From positions 124,001 through 188,000 of IMG/VR virus record IMGVR_UViG_3300041411_000080: 64,000 nt of DNA; one strand, written 5' to 3'. This document shows, in pieces, positions 1 through 8,900 of the stretch. Each line of letters starts with the position of its first letter. The stretch's first letter is position 1. The DNA comes from a virus. The position numbers and the translations under genes are program-made. The notes below the pieces were generated by a model. The model did no database searches and was not told the origin of the DNA. It was given only the letters and a program-made list of their open reading frames with translations.

Positions 1-2
1 AC

Positions 3-80
3 TATGCGTCTGATGACCGGTTCGAGTCGGACATTAAGGACCTGCTGGGCTTCTGTGAAGAAGCTCACAAAGCGAAGTGA
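3..80 (+). CDS. C-terminal end of an unknown protein (partial at left edge)
   Basis: The frame starting at base 3 is open from the window edge and ends with ...GFCEEAHKAK and TGA at 78-80, directly before a terminator hairpin. The charged, helix-like tail and correct placement before the hairpin suggest a genuine gene end. Only 25 codons are visible, so no function can be given. Confidence 0.6.
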   Translation, partial: YASDDRFESDIKDLLGFCEEAHKAK

Positions 81-81
81 T

Positions 82-117
82 GACATATTGCCCCTGCTTA
101 ATCGCAGGGGCTCTATG
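82..117. terminator. Bidirectional intrinsic terminator between convergent genes
   Basis: A 7-bp perfect stem (CCCCTGC at 91-97, GCAGGGG at 104-110) lies between the + gene ending at 80 and the - gene ending at 123. TATG follows the stem on both strands, as in the other terminators of this window. Confidence 0.8.
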
Positions 118-122
118 ACGTA

Positions 123-1037
123 TTACAACTTCAGAATAGCTTTCTCGATTTCAAACAGTACGTTGTTAGTCTCGATGATCCGAGTCATCTGAGCTGCGTA
201 CCATTCTACCCAACGACCTACTTCAGTCAGTTGGTCTGCAACCATCTTAGCGAATTCGTTAGAGTTGGTTACTTTGTCTTCGGACATGCGTCGTACCAGT
301 GCACTAGCAGTCTGCACGAGAGCTTGTACAGCTTTCTTCACATCTTCGGTGCCACCACCATTCAGCATGGTGTTAACAGTCTGCATGTTACGCTCAGCTT
401 CTACAAAGTCACTGAACGAGTTGAACACTTTACCCAGTGTAGTTTGAGCTGCACGGTTACCGGTAAAGAACTTAGCTTCTTCAGCAATGAGACGATCGCG
501 GTCATCACTGATGTGTACGCCGAATTCAAAGTCACGACGTTCAGCACGATCAAACGGAACAGTCAGGTAGTGACCGAAACGAGATGTAGCTGGGCGAATA
601 ACTTCAGTCAGTACTTTCTGCATAACCTTGGCATGATCTACCAGCATGGCGGTCAGTGGAAGGATCTCACCTTTCAGACCGTTAGGTTGTGCCACTGGAA
701 GACTATCATGTTCCAAGAAATCAAGACTGTTGGTGAAGGTGTTCAGATTAGATGGATGTAGGGTTTCCATCGGATCGTAGTTGTACGTGGTCAGATACTT
801 GAAGCCTTCCTGAATAGATACACTCAGGTTATCAACCTTACGACCGAAGTACTTGGAGATGTTACCCATCACCATAGCTTCTGTAGAGATCGTACCGAGG
901 TCTTTGAAGAGTTGGTTAGACGGTGAGTCGTCTATTACTAAAGGTTCAGCTGTGGACTCCGCTGGGGCGCCCCACTCGTCCGCAATATTCTCTTTGGACG
1001 GGCGTTCTACGTATTGATCAAAAATTCCGAATTTCAT
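123..1037 (-). CDS. Hypothetical protein, possibly virion-associated (304 aa)
   Basis: Not recognised. Starts at ATG 1037 with AAGG about 9 nt upstream. The first 50 residues are acidic and probably flexible; the rest is mostly helical without membrane segments or cysteine clusters. S51-T-E53 fits the [S/A/G]-x-E pattern used by phiKZ-type prohead proteases, so a processed head protein is one possibility, but this is weak. It is divergent from the recombinase operon; the 105-bp spacer (1038-1142) is AT-rich and holds no clear TATATTAC promoter. Confidence 0.75.
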   Translation of the reverse strand: MKFGIFDQYVERPSKENIADEWGAPAESTAEPLVIDDSPSNQLFKDLGTISTEAMVMGNISKYFGRKVDNLSVSIQEGFKYLTTYNYDPMETLHPSNLNTFTNSLDFLEHDSLPVAQPNGLKGEILPLTAMLVDHAKVMQKVLTEVIRPATSRFGHYLTVPFDRAERRDFEFGVHISDDRDRLIAEEAKFFTGNRAAQTTLGKVFNSFSDFVEAERNMQTVNTMLNGGGTEDVKKAVQALVQTASALVRRMSEDKVTNSNEFAKMVADQLTEVGRWVEWYAAQMTRIIETNNVLFEIEKAILKL

Positions 1038-1142
1038 TTCAAGGTACCTTATAAATGTTTAAGAAACAGTCGCGACACTGTAAACATAAAATTACACATG
1101 AACCCAATGAAGTGTAGCTCCCATCCAACCAAGGAATCAAAA

Positions 1143-2597
1143 ATGTTTGCAAACCATTTTGAACGACCTGCCTTTCGTCCTGCCCTGAATATCGGGTGCA
1201 TGATGGATATTCCAACAGGCAAATATGAACAGGGTAAACACGGTGAGATGATCATGAACGGTGGCCTCGGGTCACTGACTGGTATCGCATCGCGCCCTAA
1301 CAACTTTAAGACTGCTCTTGGCGTGTACATGCTCGCTATGATCCGTCGTGCCTTTCCAGGCAGCTCTGCTCTGATCTACGATACTGAGGGTACGCTTAAC
1401 CCAGTAGCTCGTTTCAGTTCTCTGGCTAAGTCCATTGAAGAGATCCGTTCCGTAGATTGGGAAAACGATGATCAGTTCGTATTCACTGACTTGTCGCGTT
1501 ACACCGGTGATGAATTCTTCAGTATCTTCCGTAAGGCTCTTGGCGAGAAAGAGAAAGATCAGAAGTCTCACATGCGCACTACTCCATTCTTGGATATGAA
1601 CGGTGCACCACGTAAGTGCCTGTATCCAACAACTGGTTTCATCGACAGCTTCTCGAAGTTTATCGTTACTGCTGTATCGGACATGTACGAGAAGAACGCC
1701 ATTGGTGCATCGGGTAACAACACCGACGCTATGACCAACGGTAAAGCTAAGAACCAACTGTTTAACCAACTACCTCAGGTATGTGCCAAGACTGGTACTT
1801 ACATGATCCTGACTGCACACGTTGGTGATATCATCCAGATGGAGATGTATCCTACCGATAAGCGTAACCTTTCTGAGATGAAGAAAGATACCGTGCTTAA
1901 GGGTGTGTCGTCTGGTTTCTATTCTCTGCCAAACAACGTCTGGGACATTATGTCTAACAAGGTGTTGCTGAACAAAGATAAGATGCCGATCTACCCACTG
2001 GATAACTCCACTGCTATTCAAGGTGACTCTGATCTACGTATTCTCGAGATCAAGAACCTGCGTGGTAAAGGTGGTATTACTGGTCTGCCGTTTAACCTGA
2101 TCGTTTCTCAAACTGAAGGTCTGCTCCCATCGCTCTCCGAGTTCCACTTCTGTAAAGAAGCTTCGTGGGGCATTGGTGGTAACTTGCAGAACTACTACGT
2201 TGAAATGTGTCCTGACGTTAAGCTGACTCGTACTACCGTGCGTAAGAAGCTTGATGAGTCTGGTCCACTGCGTCGTGCTGTAGAGATCCAATCGGAAATG
2301 CTGCAACTGATCATGTTCCAACGTTGGACTGCCGAACAGGTATGTGATCCTAAGACGTTGTACGATGATCTGAAAGCTATGGGTTATGACTGGGATATGA
2401 TTCTGGCCGATACTCGTGGTTATTGGATGTGCGAAGAAGACGAACACTTGGACCGTAAGAAGTTCTTGTCTACCTACGATCTCCTGCGCATGCGTTCTGG
2501 CGATTACAAACCTTACTGGATGTCTGATGCTGATAAAGCCAAAATCATTCCTCTCGCTCTTGCTAAGGGCACTGCTGGTGAAAAGAAAGCAGCCTGA
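1143..2597 (+). CDS. UvsX/RecA-like recombinase ATPase (484 aa)
   Basis: Probable strand-exchange or recombination-mediator ATPase for phage DNA repair and recombination. The order of motifs fits the RecA/UvsX core: a P-loop variant GIASRPNNFKTAL near residue 50 (T4 UvsX likewise has an SFKS-type loop rather than GKT), the strand-Glu motif ALIYDTEGT near 77, a Walker-B-like TTGFIDSF segment, and KTGTYMILTAHV, where RecA/UvsX carry the strand leading to the DNA-binding loop. The C-terminal ~130 residues are an extension of unknown role. ATG 1143 is preferred over upstream non-ATG starts because AAGGA sits 9 nt before it. First gene of a seven-gene + operon ending at the 5948-5968 hairpin. An alternative is another RecA-fold ATPase of unknown use. 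Confidence 0.7.
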   Translation: MFANHFERPAFRPALNIGCMMDIPTGKYEQGKHGEMIMNGGLGSLTGIASRPNNFKTALGVYMLAMIRRAFPGSSALIYDTEGTLNPVARFSSLAKSIEEIRSVDWENDDQFVFTDLSRYTGDEFFSIFRKALGEKEKDQKSHMRTTPFLDMNGAPRKCLYPTTGFIDSFSKFIVTAVSDMYEKNAIGASGNNTDAMTNGKAKNQLFNQLPQVCAKTGTYMILTAHVGDIIQMEMYPTDKRNLSEMKKDTVLKGVSSGFYSLPNNVWDIMSNKVLLNKDKMPIYPLDNSTAIQGDSDLRILEIKNLRGKGGITGLPFNLIVSQTEGLLPSLSEFHFCKEASWGIGGNLQNYYVEMCPDVKLTRTTVRKKLDESGPLRRAVEIQSEMLQLIMFQRWTAEQVCDPKTLYDDLKAMGYDWDMILADTRGYWMCEEDEHLDRKKFLSTYDLLRMRSGDYKPYWMSDADKAKIIPLALAKGTAGEKKAA

Positions 2598-2660
2598 TAA
2601 CACAGATACAGATCCGCGTTTCGATGCGGATCTAACTGGTGCGAAGAAGGAAACATTTAA

Positions 2661-3287
2661 ATGATCTTAGAAGTCGGTGCTGGGGGTTGCATTATGATCA
2701 AGCCCCCAGCTAAAGGTAGTAAACTGGAGAAAGCTCTGGGCCAAGTCGTTGACATTGGGTCAGGTTGTTCAGTTTATAAATCGGAGAGAGTTATGAACGG
2801 TGAGAAGGTTGGCGGTTTAACCGTAAGTAGAATGCAACTAGAGGAATCCGGGTGTCTGCTGGTTGACTATAGTTCCGGTAGCCCGGTGTTTAAGGCGGGT
2901 GAGGAAGAGAAAGAACCTGACTATGTACGTTGGAATACCGATGTACATAAACGTGACGAGCATGGCCAGATCATGATTGATACGAATGGTAACTTTTTGT
3001 TCCTTCATCGTGCAGGCGATGTAATGCTCGATTCTAAGGGCGACCCTATTCTTGCGTCGCGTCCTACCAACTTAAAGAATTCGGCACCACGTATTGTCTT
3101 TGACGGCATTAAAGATGGTGGACTTTACCCACCATGTAAGTTGGATCATCTTGAAGACCCACGTTACATGTCCGGTAAGGATCTTAGTGCTCTTTATGAG
3201 AAGGTATCTGCTGAAGTACGTCGTCGAGTTATGGGCGGTCAGCCGCTCAGCTATGAAGATAACCCACACACGGTTGCAAGCATCTAA
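2661..3287 (+). CDS. Hypothetical protein (208 aa)
   Basis: Not recognised. Starts at ATG 2661 behind AAGGAAAC; its stop overlaps the next start (TAATG). The N-terminal third looks beta-rich (repeated short Val/Gly strands), the middle is acidic (EEEKEPD), the end is helical. No membrane segment or catalytic motif seen. Operon position between a recombinase and a polymerase fragment suggests nucleic-acid metabolism, by context only. Confidence 0.8.
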   Translation: MILEVGAGGCIMIKPPAKGSKLEKALGQVVDIGSGCSVYKSERVMNGEKVGGLTVSRMQLEESGCLLVDYSSGSPVFKAGEEEKEPDYVRWNTDVHKRDEHGQIMIDTNGNFLFLHRAGDVMLDSKGDPILASRPTNLKNSAPRIVFDGIKDGGLYPPCKLDHLEDPRYMSGKDLSALYEKVSAEVRRRVMGGQPLSYEDNPHTVASI

Positions 3288-3634
3288 TGGAAGTGTACAC
3301 GTATCAGTTAGCTAACTGGCGTAAAGTGAAAGCAATGGGGGTGTTCTATATGGACACCACTATCAAGTCGGGAGATTGGATGTTAGCTCCCACTTGGGAG
3401 TTGTTAACTGCTTACCGCCATTTTGGTATGACTGATGACGAGTACGAGAAAGCCTACAATGAATTATTGGAAGCCCGTTTAATCAAATACCCAGAATACT
3501 TCAATGACCTATTTAATATAGAGGTATTGGCGGTTGGCTGTTATTGTCGACCCGGTAAGTTCTGCCATCGTCACTTACTTGTCAAATTTTTAGAGAGACA
3601 CACGGAGACTATAAACCGTGGTGAGATAAAATAA
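3287..3634 (+). CDS. Small Cys/His-motif protein, DUF488/DUF4326-like end (115 aa)
   Basis: The C-terminal part reads VGCYCRPGKFCHRHLL. The C-x-C...C-H-R-H cluster resembles the CHR signature of DUF488 and the Cys-His end of DUF4326, families of unknown biochemical role. The first 80 residues look helical and aromatic-rich. Start overlaps the preceding stop (TAATG), implying translational coupling. Metal binding or redox activity is possible but unproven. Confidence 0.7.
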   Translation: MEVYTYQLANWRKVKAMGVFYMDTTIKSGDWMLAPTWELLTAYRHFGMTDDEYEKAYNELLEARLIKYPEYFNDLFNIEVLAVGCYCRPGKFCHRHLLVKFLERHTETINRGEIK

Positions 3635-3645
3635 ACAGGATTTTT

Positions 3646-3966
3646 ATGATTAACCAAACCGATTTGAAAATGCAGTTGATTTGTTCTTTGCGTGGCAAAG
3701 ATGTAGAACTATCGGAAGACCTCCATCGACGTATGGGTCCTTGCGATTCAGTGGCTCAGCTAAATTCTTTTTTTCATAGTACACTAGCTGCGTACACGGG
3801 TAACACCATTGACTTACGTTCCAGTCTTTTGGTGACTGAAGATTATCCGAGTTGGTATAGCCAATTCATTAGTAAGATCTTCCCTTTCATCTCCAAGAAG
3901 CGTCTACCACCTTGTACAGACACTTTAGCTGGAGAGATCTATAGTGGCCAGTCTAAGAGTCTGTAA
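3646..3966 (+). CDS. Hypothetical protein (106 aa)
   Basis: Not recognised. Starts at ATG 3646 with AGGA 6 nt upstream, 11 nt after the previous gene. Soluble, mixed composition; the C-terminal segment FISKIFPFISKKRLPPC is basic and hydrophobic. No family assignment can be offered. Confidence 0.7.
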   Translation: MINQTDLKMQLICSLRGKDVELSEDLHRRMGPCDSVAQLNSFFHSTLAAYTGNTIDLRSSLLVTEDYPSWYSQFISKIFPFISKKRLPPCTDTLAGEIYSGQSKSL

Positions 3967-3992
3967 TCGTATGACTTAAACTGGAGGCTATC

Positions 3993-4667
3993 ATGGCTAA
4001 CGACAGAAAACTGGCTGAGAAGGAAGCCATCTATTTCATTAGTAAATTCCTTCCCGGTTCTGCTAACGATCAAGTCTACATCGATATGTTCGCTGGTATG
4101 ACCGATAAAGAATTCGAAGAGTGGATTAAAGCTCTTGAAACGGACATTGAGATCATGGCTCTCTATGCTCCTAACCTTCAAGAGTACACACTCAACATGA
4201 ATCGTAACTACGAGATCGCTGATGAACTCGAGTACGATTTGTTTCAGCACGTTATCTTGACTGACCCACAAACAGGTCAAACCTATCGGACTGCTAACAA
4301 ACACCTTGTCGGTATTGTCCCTTTCCGTCGTCAAGTACAGATGCTGGTCAAGAAGGCTTCTATCCCTTCGTCTAACCACATTATCGACCAACGTACAGGC
4401 CAACCTACCGGTGACTCTAAAGGTGCTCGTCTGTCGGCTCCTGAGCTTCAGGTTAACGCCTCGAAAGGTTTGCATGACATGATCCGTGAAATGATCAAAT
4501 GTCGTGGTGGTGATGAACAAGCTTATCTTGCAATGAACCGCTCCATCATGGAAACTGGTGAAGCATCTATTAACTCCATTATGACTGAGTTCGACTCTAC
4601 CGTTAAGTCTAGCAAGACGCTATCGGTTTACTTGAAGGCTCAGCACTTGGATAACAACTTGGTGTAA
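3993..4667 (+). CDS. RNA polymerase beta-subunit C-terminal-like fragment (224 aa)
   Basis: Probable small subunit of a split, phage-encoded multisubunit RNA polymerase. From about residue 88 it tracks the last conserved region of bacterial RpoB: LTDPQTGQTYRT matches LYDGRTGEPFDR, then G-x9-MLVKK matches the HLVDDK strand, DQRTGQPTGDSKG matches TQQPLGGKA, APELQVNASKGL matches GEMEVWALEAYGA, IREMIKCRGGD matches LQEMLTVKSDD, and the end LSVYLKAQHLDNNL matches FNVLLKEIRSLGINIEL. phiKZ-group phages are known to encode beta and beta' in several pieces. The catalytic lysines of RpoB lie upstream of this region and are absent, so it needs partner subunits encoded outside the window. The first 85 residues have no match to RpoB. 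Strong AGG ribosome site at the ATG. Confidence 0.6.
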   Translation: MANDRKLAEKEAIYFISKFLPGSANDQVYIDMFAGMTDKEFEEWIKALETDIEIMALYAPNLQEYTLNMNRNYEIADELEYDLFQHVILTDPQTGQTYRTANKHLVGIVPFRRQVQMLVKKASIPSSNHIIDQRTGQPTGDSKGARLSAPELQVNASKGLHDMIREMIKCRGGDEQAYLAMNRSIMETGEASINSIMTEFDSTVKSSKTLSVYLKAQHLDNNLV

Positions 4668-4669
4668 TA

Positions 4670-5152
4670 ATGTCAGAACTCAACAACCAAATGAAACAAG
4701 CATTGGTTGAGACGTTAGACGAATTGTTTAACGCTGAGGATGAAGCACATGCACACGGCCTGATCAACATCATAAACGAGATTCGTGGCGATACGAATCT
4801 CATTATGTTTGCTGACAAATATGTGGTTACCAACGTCTGGAAGAAGTTGCGTGAACAGACTTCCTTTATCCAGACGCTTATGGCAACCAGCGCTACGTTC
4901 GTACAGTGTATCGATGACATCGATCTTGCTATTAAACGTTTTGTGCCCGGCTTCGTCCCTTTTACCAATAGCACCGGTATCGTAGATAACGAGACCATTG
5001 AGAAAGCAGCAGAGCATAGCGAGCTAGAAGATATCCTTAAGGCTAACTACTGGTTATTCTTTCTTATGTACGCTGCAACTAACATGCGTATCGTCAATCA
5101 TTTCCTTGCACAGTTAGTTCCAACTAAGCCAGGTAAGAAGGAAGGCAAGTAA
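4670..5152 (+). CDS. Hypothetical protein (160 aa)
   Basis: Not recognised. All-helical pattern with an acidic N-terminal half and a Lys-rich end (KPGKKEGK). Starts 2 nt after the beta-like fragment without a clear ribosome site, which suggests coupled translation; its last base is the first base of the next start (TAATG). Tight linkage to the polymerase fragment makes a transcription-related role conceivable, by context only. Confidence 0.75.
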   Translation: MSELNNQMKQALVETLDELFNAEDEAHAHGLINIINEIRGDTNLIMFADKYVVTNVWKKLREQTSFIQTLMATSATFVQCIDDIDLAIKRFVPGFVPFTNSTGIVDNETIEKAAEHSELEDILKANYWLFFLMYAATNMRIVNHFLAQLVPTKPGKKEGK

Positions 5153-5937
5153 TGGGCATTAAACGCATTCTAACACCCCTAGACGCTCACTTAGACACTC
5201 GCCTTGGCACAGTTGCCCGTTTGAACCAAGACGCCGCTAAGAGGCTCCTAGCTGGCACTGACTACTGGACGCGGGAGAATGACTTCTGGTTCCAATTGAC
5301 TGGAGGTCTGATTGCCGACGATGAGTTCAAAGAAGCTTATGCTCAACGTGGTGGTCCAAACACCATGGCTACAATTGGTGCTTCAGTACGTTCGGGTATC
5401 ACCCCATTCATTATTCGTTTGTTGGCCGATGACCACATCAACCGATTGAACCAAATGGGTGAGCCAGACGACCAGATCGGATTGACCATTAACTACTGGC
5501 CATACGAATTTGATTCGGACATGGTGGAGTGGTTACGTGATATCATGCATGAACTCTATGGTCAGACTACGGTTATCGAGTTGATCAGTGTTCCTATGTC
5601 TGAGGTAACTCCTCAGTTCCTACATGAGAACTTCGCAGCTGCCATTATGTACGAGTTCCCTGAATGGATTAAGATGCATGCTGTGGAACTAGGTAAGATT
5701 CGCATTAACTGTTTCAACTTCATTGCACCTAAAATCTTTGAAGCTGATGTTAGTGAAATGTCTATCGATGCTAAGAAACAGATCCTTATGGCTTTCCGTA
5801 GGGAGAAGCTAATCCATATGGATTTCGAATTCATTGATGCTAAGTATTTCAGTGTACTTAATGTGCATGGTGGTACTCGTGAAGATAAATGGTTGACTGA
5901 TGAAGAACGTATTAAACAAGAATTAGAAGAGCCATAA
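5152..5937 (+). CDS. Hypothetical protein, last gene of + operon (261 aa)
   Basis: Not recognised. Begins at ATG 5152 behind AAGGAAGG. Soluble alpha/beta composition with long alternating hydrophobic strands in the middle (ELISVPMSEV, INCFNFIAP) and a charged acidic tail. Followed after 10 nt by a strong terminator shared with the convergent fibre gene. Confidence 0.8.
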   Translation: MGIKRILTPLDAHLDTRLGTVARLNQDAAKRLLAGTDYWTRENDFWFQLTGGLIADDEFKEAYAQRGGPNTMATIGASVRSGITPFIIRLLADDHINRLNQMGEPDDQIGLTINYWPYEFDSDMVEWLRDIMHELYGQTTVIELISVPMSEVTPQFLHENFAAAIMYEFPEWIKMHAVELGKIRINCFNFIAPKIFEADVSEMSIDAKKQILMAFRREKLIHMDFEFIDAKYFSVLNVHGGTREDKWLTDEERIKQELEEP

Positions 5938-5940
5938 CGA

Positions 5941-5975
5941 CATAAGACCCCTCCCGTTAAAGGAGGGGCTTTATG
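5941..5975. terminator. Bidirectional terminator between + operon and giant fibre gene
   Basis: Perfect 7-bp stem CCCCTCC (5948-5954) / GGAGGGG (5962-5968), flanked by CATAAGA on one side and CTTTATG on the other, so U-rich TTATG follows the stem in both directions. It separates genes ending at 5937 (+) and 5985 (-). Confidence 0.85.
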
Positions 5976-5984
5976 ACGCTTCAG

Positions 5985-8900
5985 TTAGTAGCTAGGACCC
6001 TTAGAGATGATCCAAGTACTGATGCCGTTGTAGAAGGCAGTGATTACGGTCTGAGAACTACCGTATTCAATATCAGCCGCGGCAGTGTTGTTGTTGTACG
6101 CAACGGTAGGAGCACCGGTACCAGCAGCGAAGGACAACTTGTTAGTTGAACCAACGATGGTGAATACGCACATCATCGAGCGACCAGCAGCCAACTTAGG
6201 CAGAGTCACGGTGATACCAGCAGTAGTACCCGAAACCGAGTAGCAGTTCTGAGTTACTGGGTTAACCGTAAAGCTTGTGGTACGTGGAGTTTGGTCAGCC
6301 AGCAAAGTGTACGCATCGAAGGTCATTTCTGCCCACGAACCTACACCACTACCATCGACACTGTAACCGTACACCTTGTTAGCTGTGCCAGGAGCAGTAG
6401 CAACTTGGATTGGGGACAGAGCGAATGCACCATTCAACCACACGTATTGCTTACCAGCTGTTTGACCAGTAGGTACAGCGATTACGTTTACCCAGCCAGC
6501 CGAAGTACGACCTTGAGGAACAGTTGTGCCACCCGGAACTTCTGGAACACCGGTAGCAGGAACTACGAGTTCAGCCCAGACAGTCTTACCACCAGCAATG
6601 CCCTTACGGACGTACTGTGTATCAACCACTGGAGAAGGCACTTCATCAACCGGCAATGTTACCCAGTTGTCGCCCTCACGGACAACTTTACCAAGTGCGA
6701 TGTTAGGCGAGGAAATACCACCTGGGGTGATAGGACCGATACGTACCCAACCTGCACCCTCGTCTTTGTAGTAAGCCACAAAGTCGGTGGTAACTGCCCA
6801 GTCGCCCACGGTACCGTAGGTAGGAGTAGGAGCAGCAGTAGAGCTGAGGGTAAGCCACAGAGAACCACGATCACCTTTAACGCCCTTCTCACCTTTCAGA
6901 CCACGGATACCTTGCTCACCCTGATCACCCTTGTCGCCTTTGAACTGACCGGCGTTGTACCACTCGGTGGCACCGCCTACTGGGTTAACACCGTACAGGT
7001 ACAGATCGCCACCTACAGTGTAGGCTTCACCTGGAGAACCGGTAGGATGCGCGGCGATGAGATCACCCGCAGTTGCGTAGGAGCCTTGGATAGTGATACC
7101 TGGACCCATCACACCTTGGATACCTTGGATACCCTGAGGACCGTCTGCACCACGGATAGGAATACCTACACCGTATACACCAGCATCGTTCACTTGGTAC
7201 AGGGAACCGGTTTCTTCAACGTATACCGCATCGCCAGCATCCAAAGTGGAAGCCAGAGGACGGTCAGCCAGCAATGCGACTGTGTCTACGATGTTGATAC
7301 CTTGACCAGCAGGACCCTGAATACCTTGGATACCCTGATCACCTTTGAATTGACCAAGGTCAACCCACGTGGTGTTAATGTACATGTACAGATGACCATC
7401 AGCCAACGAGGTCCATGCATCTTGTTGAGCAGGAGTAGGCAAGGCTTGGATAGCAGCCAGATCAGCTTGAGAACCTTTAACCTGTACGTTCTTACCATCC
7501 GCGCCATCAGTACCGTTGGTACCATTAGTGCCTTTCAGAGACGCCAAGAATTCGGCTTCTGTCTTACCGGCATTACCCGGCTGAGTCAACCATAGTGCAT
7601 AGGTCGATTGACCAGCAGCACCGTCTTCACCGTCTGCCCCACGGAATGGACCAGCATCGATCCAAGTATCGGTGGCGTAGATCCACAGATTACCAGTATC
7701 ATCGGCAACCCAAGCATCTTGGTTGACAGGGGTAGGGAGAGCCTGAATGGCAGCAGCGTTAGCCTGAGTACCATTAACTTGCAGGTTCTTACCTTGCAGG
7801 GATTCGATCCACTCAGCTTCAGTGCCGACGAACCCTTCAACAACAGCCAGCTCGTAAGCAGACTGGCCGTCAGTACCATCGGTACCGTTCGTGCCGTTGG
7901 TACCCTTCAACGAAGCGAGGAACTCAGCCTCCGTCTTACCAACGTTACCGGCTTGCTCTTCCCACAGTTCGTAGGCAGATTGACCATTAGTACCGTTAGT
8001 ACCTTTCAGGCTATTGATGAAGTCTTGTGCAGTACCAGTGTTGCCCAGATCAAGCCAGACTTGGTATGCCGAAGCGCCGTCCAAAGAACCGAGGTTCTCA
8101 TAGTCGTTCTTCGAAGTGAACCAAACGAACAGATCTTTGTTAACGTAGTAAGCACGAGTAGGATCACCCGGACGTGGCAGTTGAGCTTCATCAGTCAGTT
8201 GATCGATGATCTCGAAGGCAGCAGCAGCTTCACCCTTCTCGCCTTTCAGCGAGGCAATGAATTCTACTTCAGTCTTACCGGCATTACCCGGTTGAGTCAA
8301 CCACAGCTGATAAGCTGATTGACCATGCAACGATTCGAGCCATACTTCAACAGTACCTACGAAACCGTCTTCTACAGCCAGTTGATAAGCGGACTTACCG
8401 TCTGGACCGATGTCACCGGTATCACCTTTGGTACCCTTGATGGAGTCAATAAACTCCTGCTCGGTTTTACCAGTATTACCCGGCAGTTGAAGCCAAGTCT
8501 GATAAGCCGAATCGCCTTTAGGACCCGGTACACCGATGTCTACCCACTGGCGTACAGGTTCTTCAACCAAAGTCCAGAGGGATTTATTAACATCACCAGC
8601 ACCCCAAACGTAGGTGTCACCAGCTACGTAGTTGTCACCCATAGGCAACGACAGGTTACCTGGCCACTCACCCAGATAGTTCAGACCTTTACCGTCTTTA
8701 CCACGGACGTTCGGGGATTGAACCCAGTCAGTACCGTTGTAAACGTAGATGAAGTCACCTACCCAGTAAGCATCAGCACTAACAGAGGTACCTTCCGATA
8801 CGATCTGATCGAACTCATCCTGAGTCAGGGTTGCCAGTACAGTGATTGGCTTACCATTCTGGCCGTCAGTACCATCGGTACCATTCTCGCCATCTGCACC

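Noticed and set aside
123-1037. Assignment as a known inner-body protein
   Set aside because: Only one weak protease-like motif and no hydrophobic segment or layout shared with the two internal-head paralogues.
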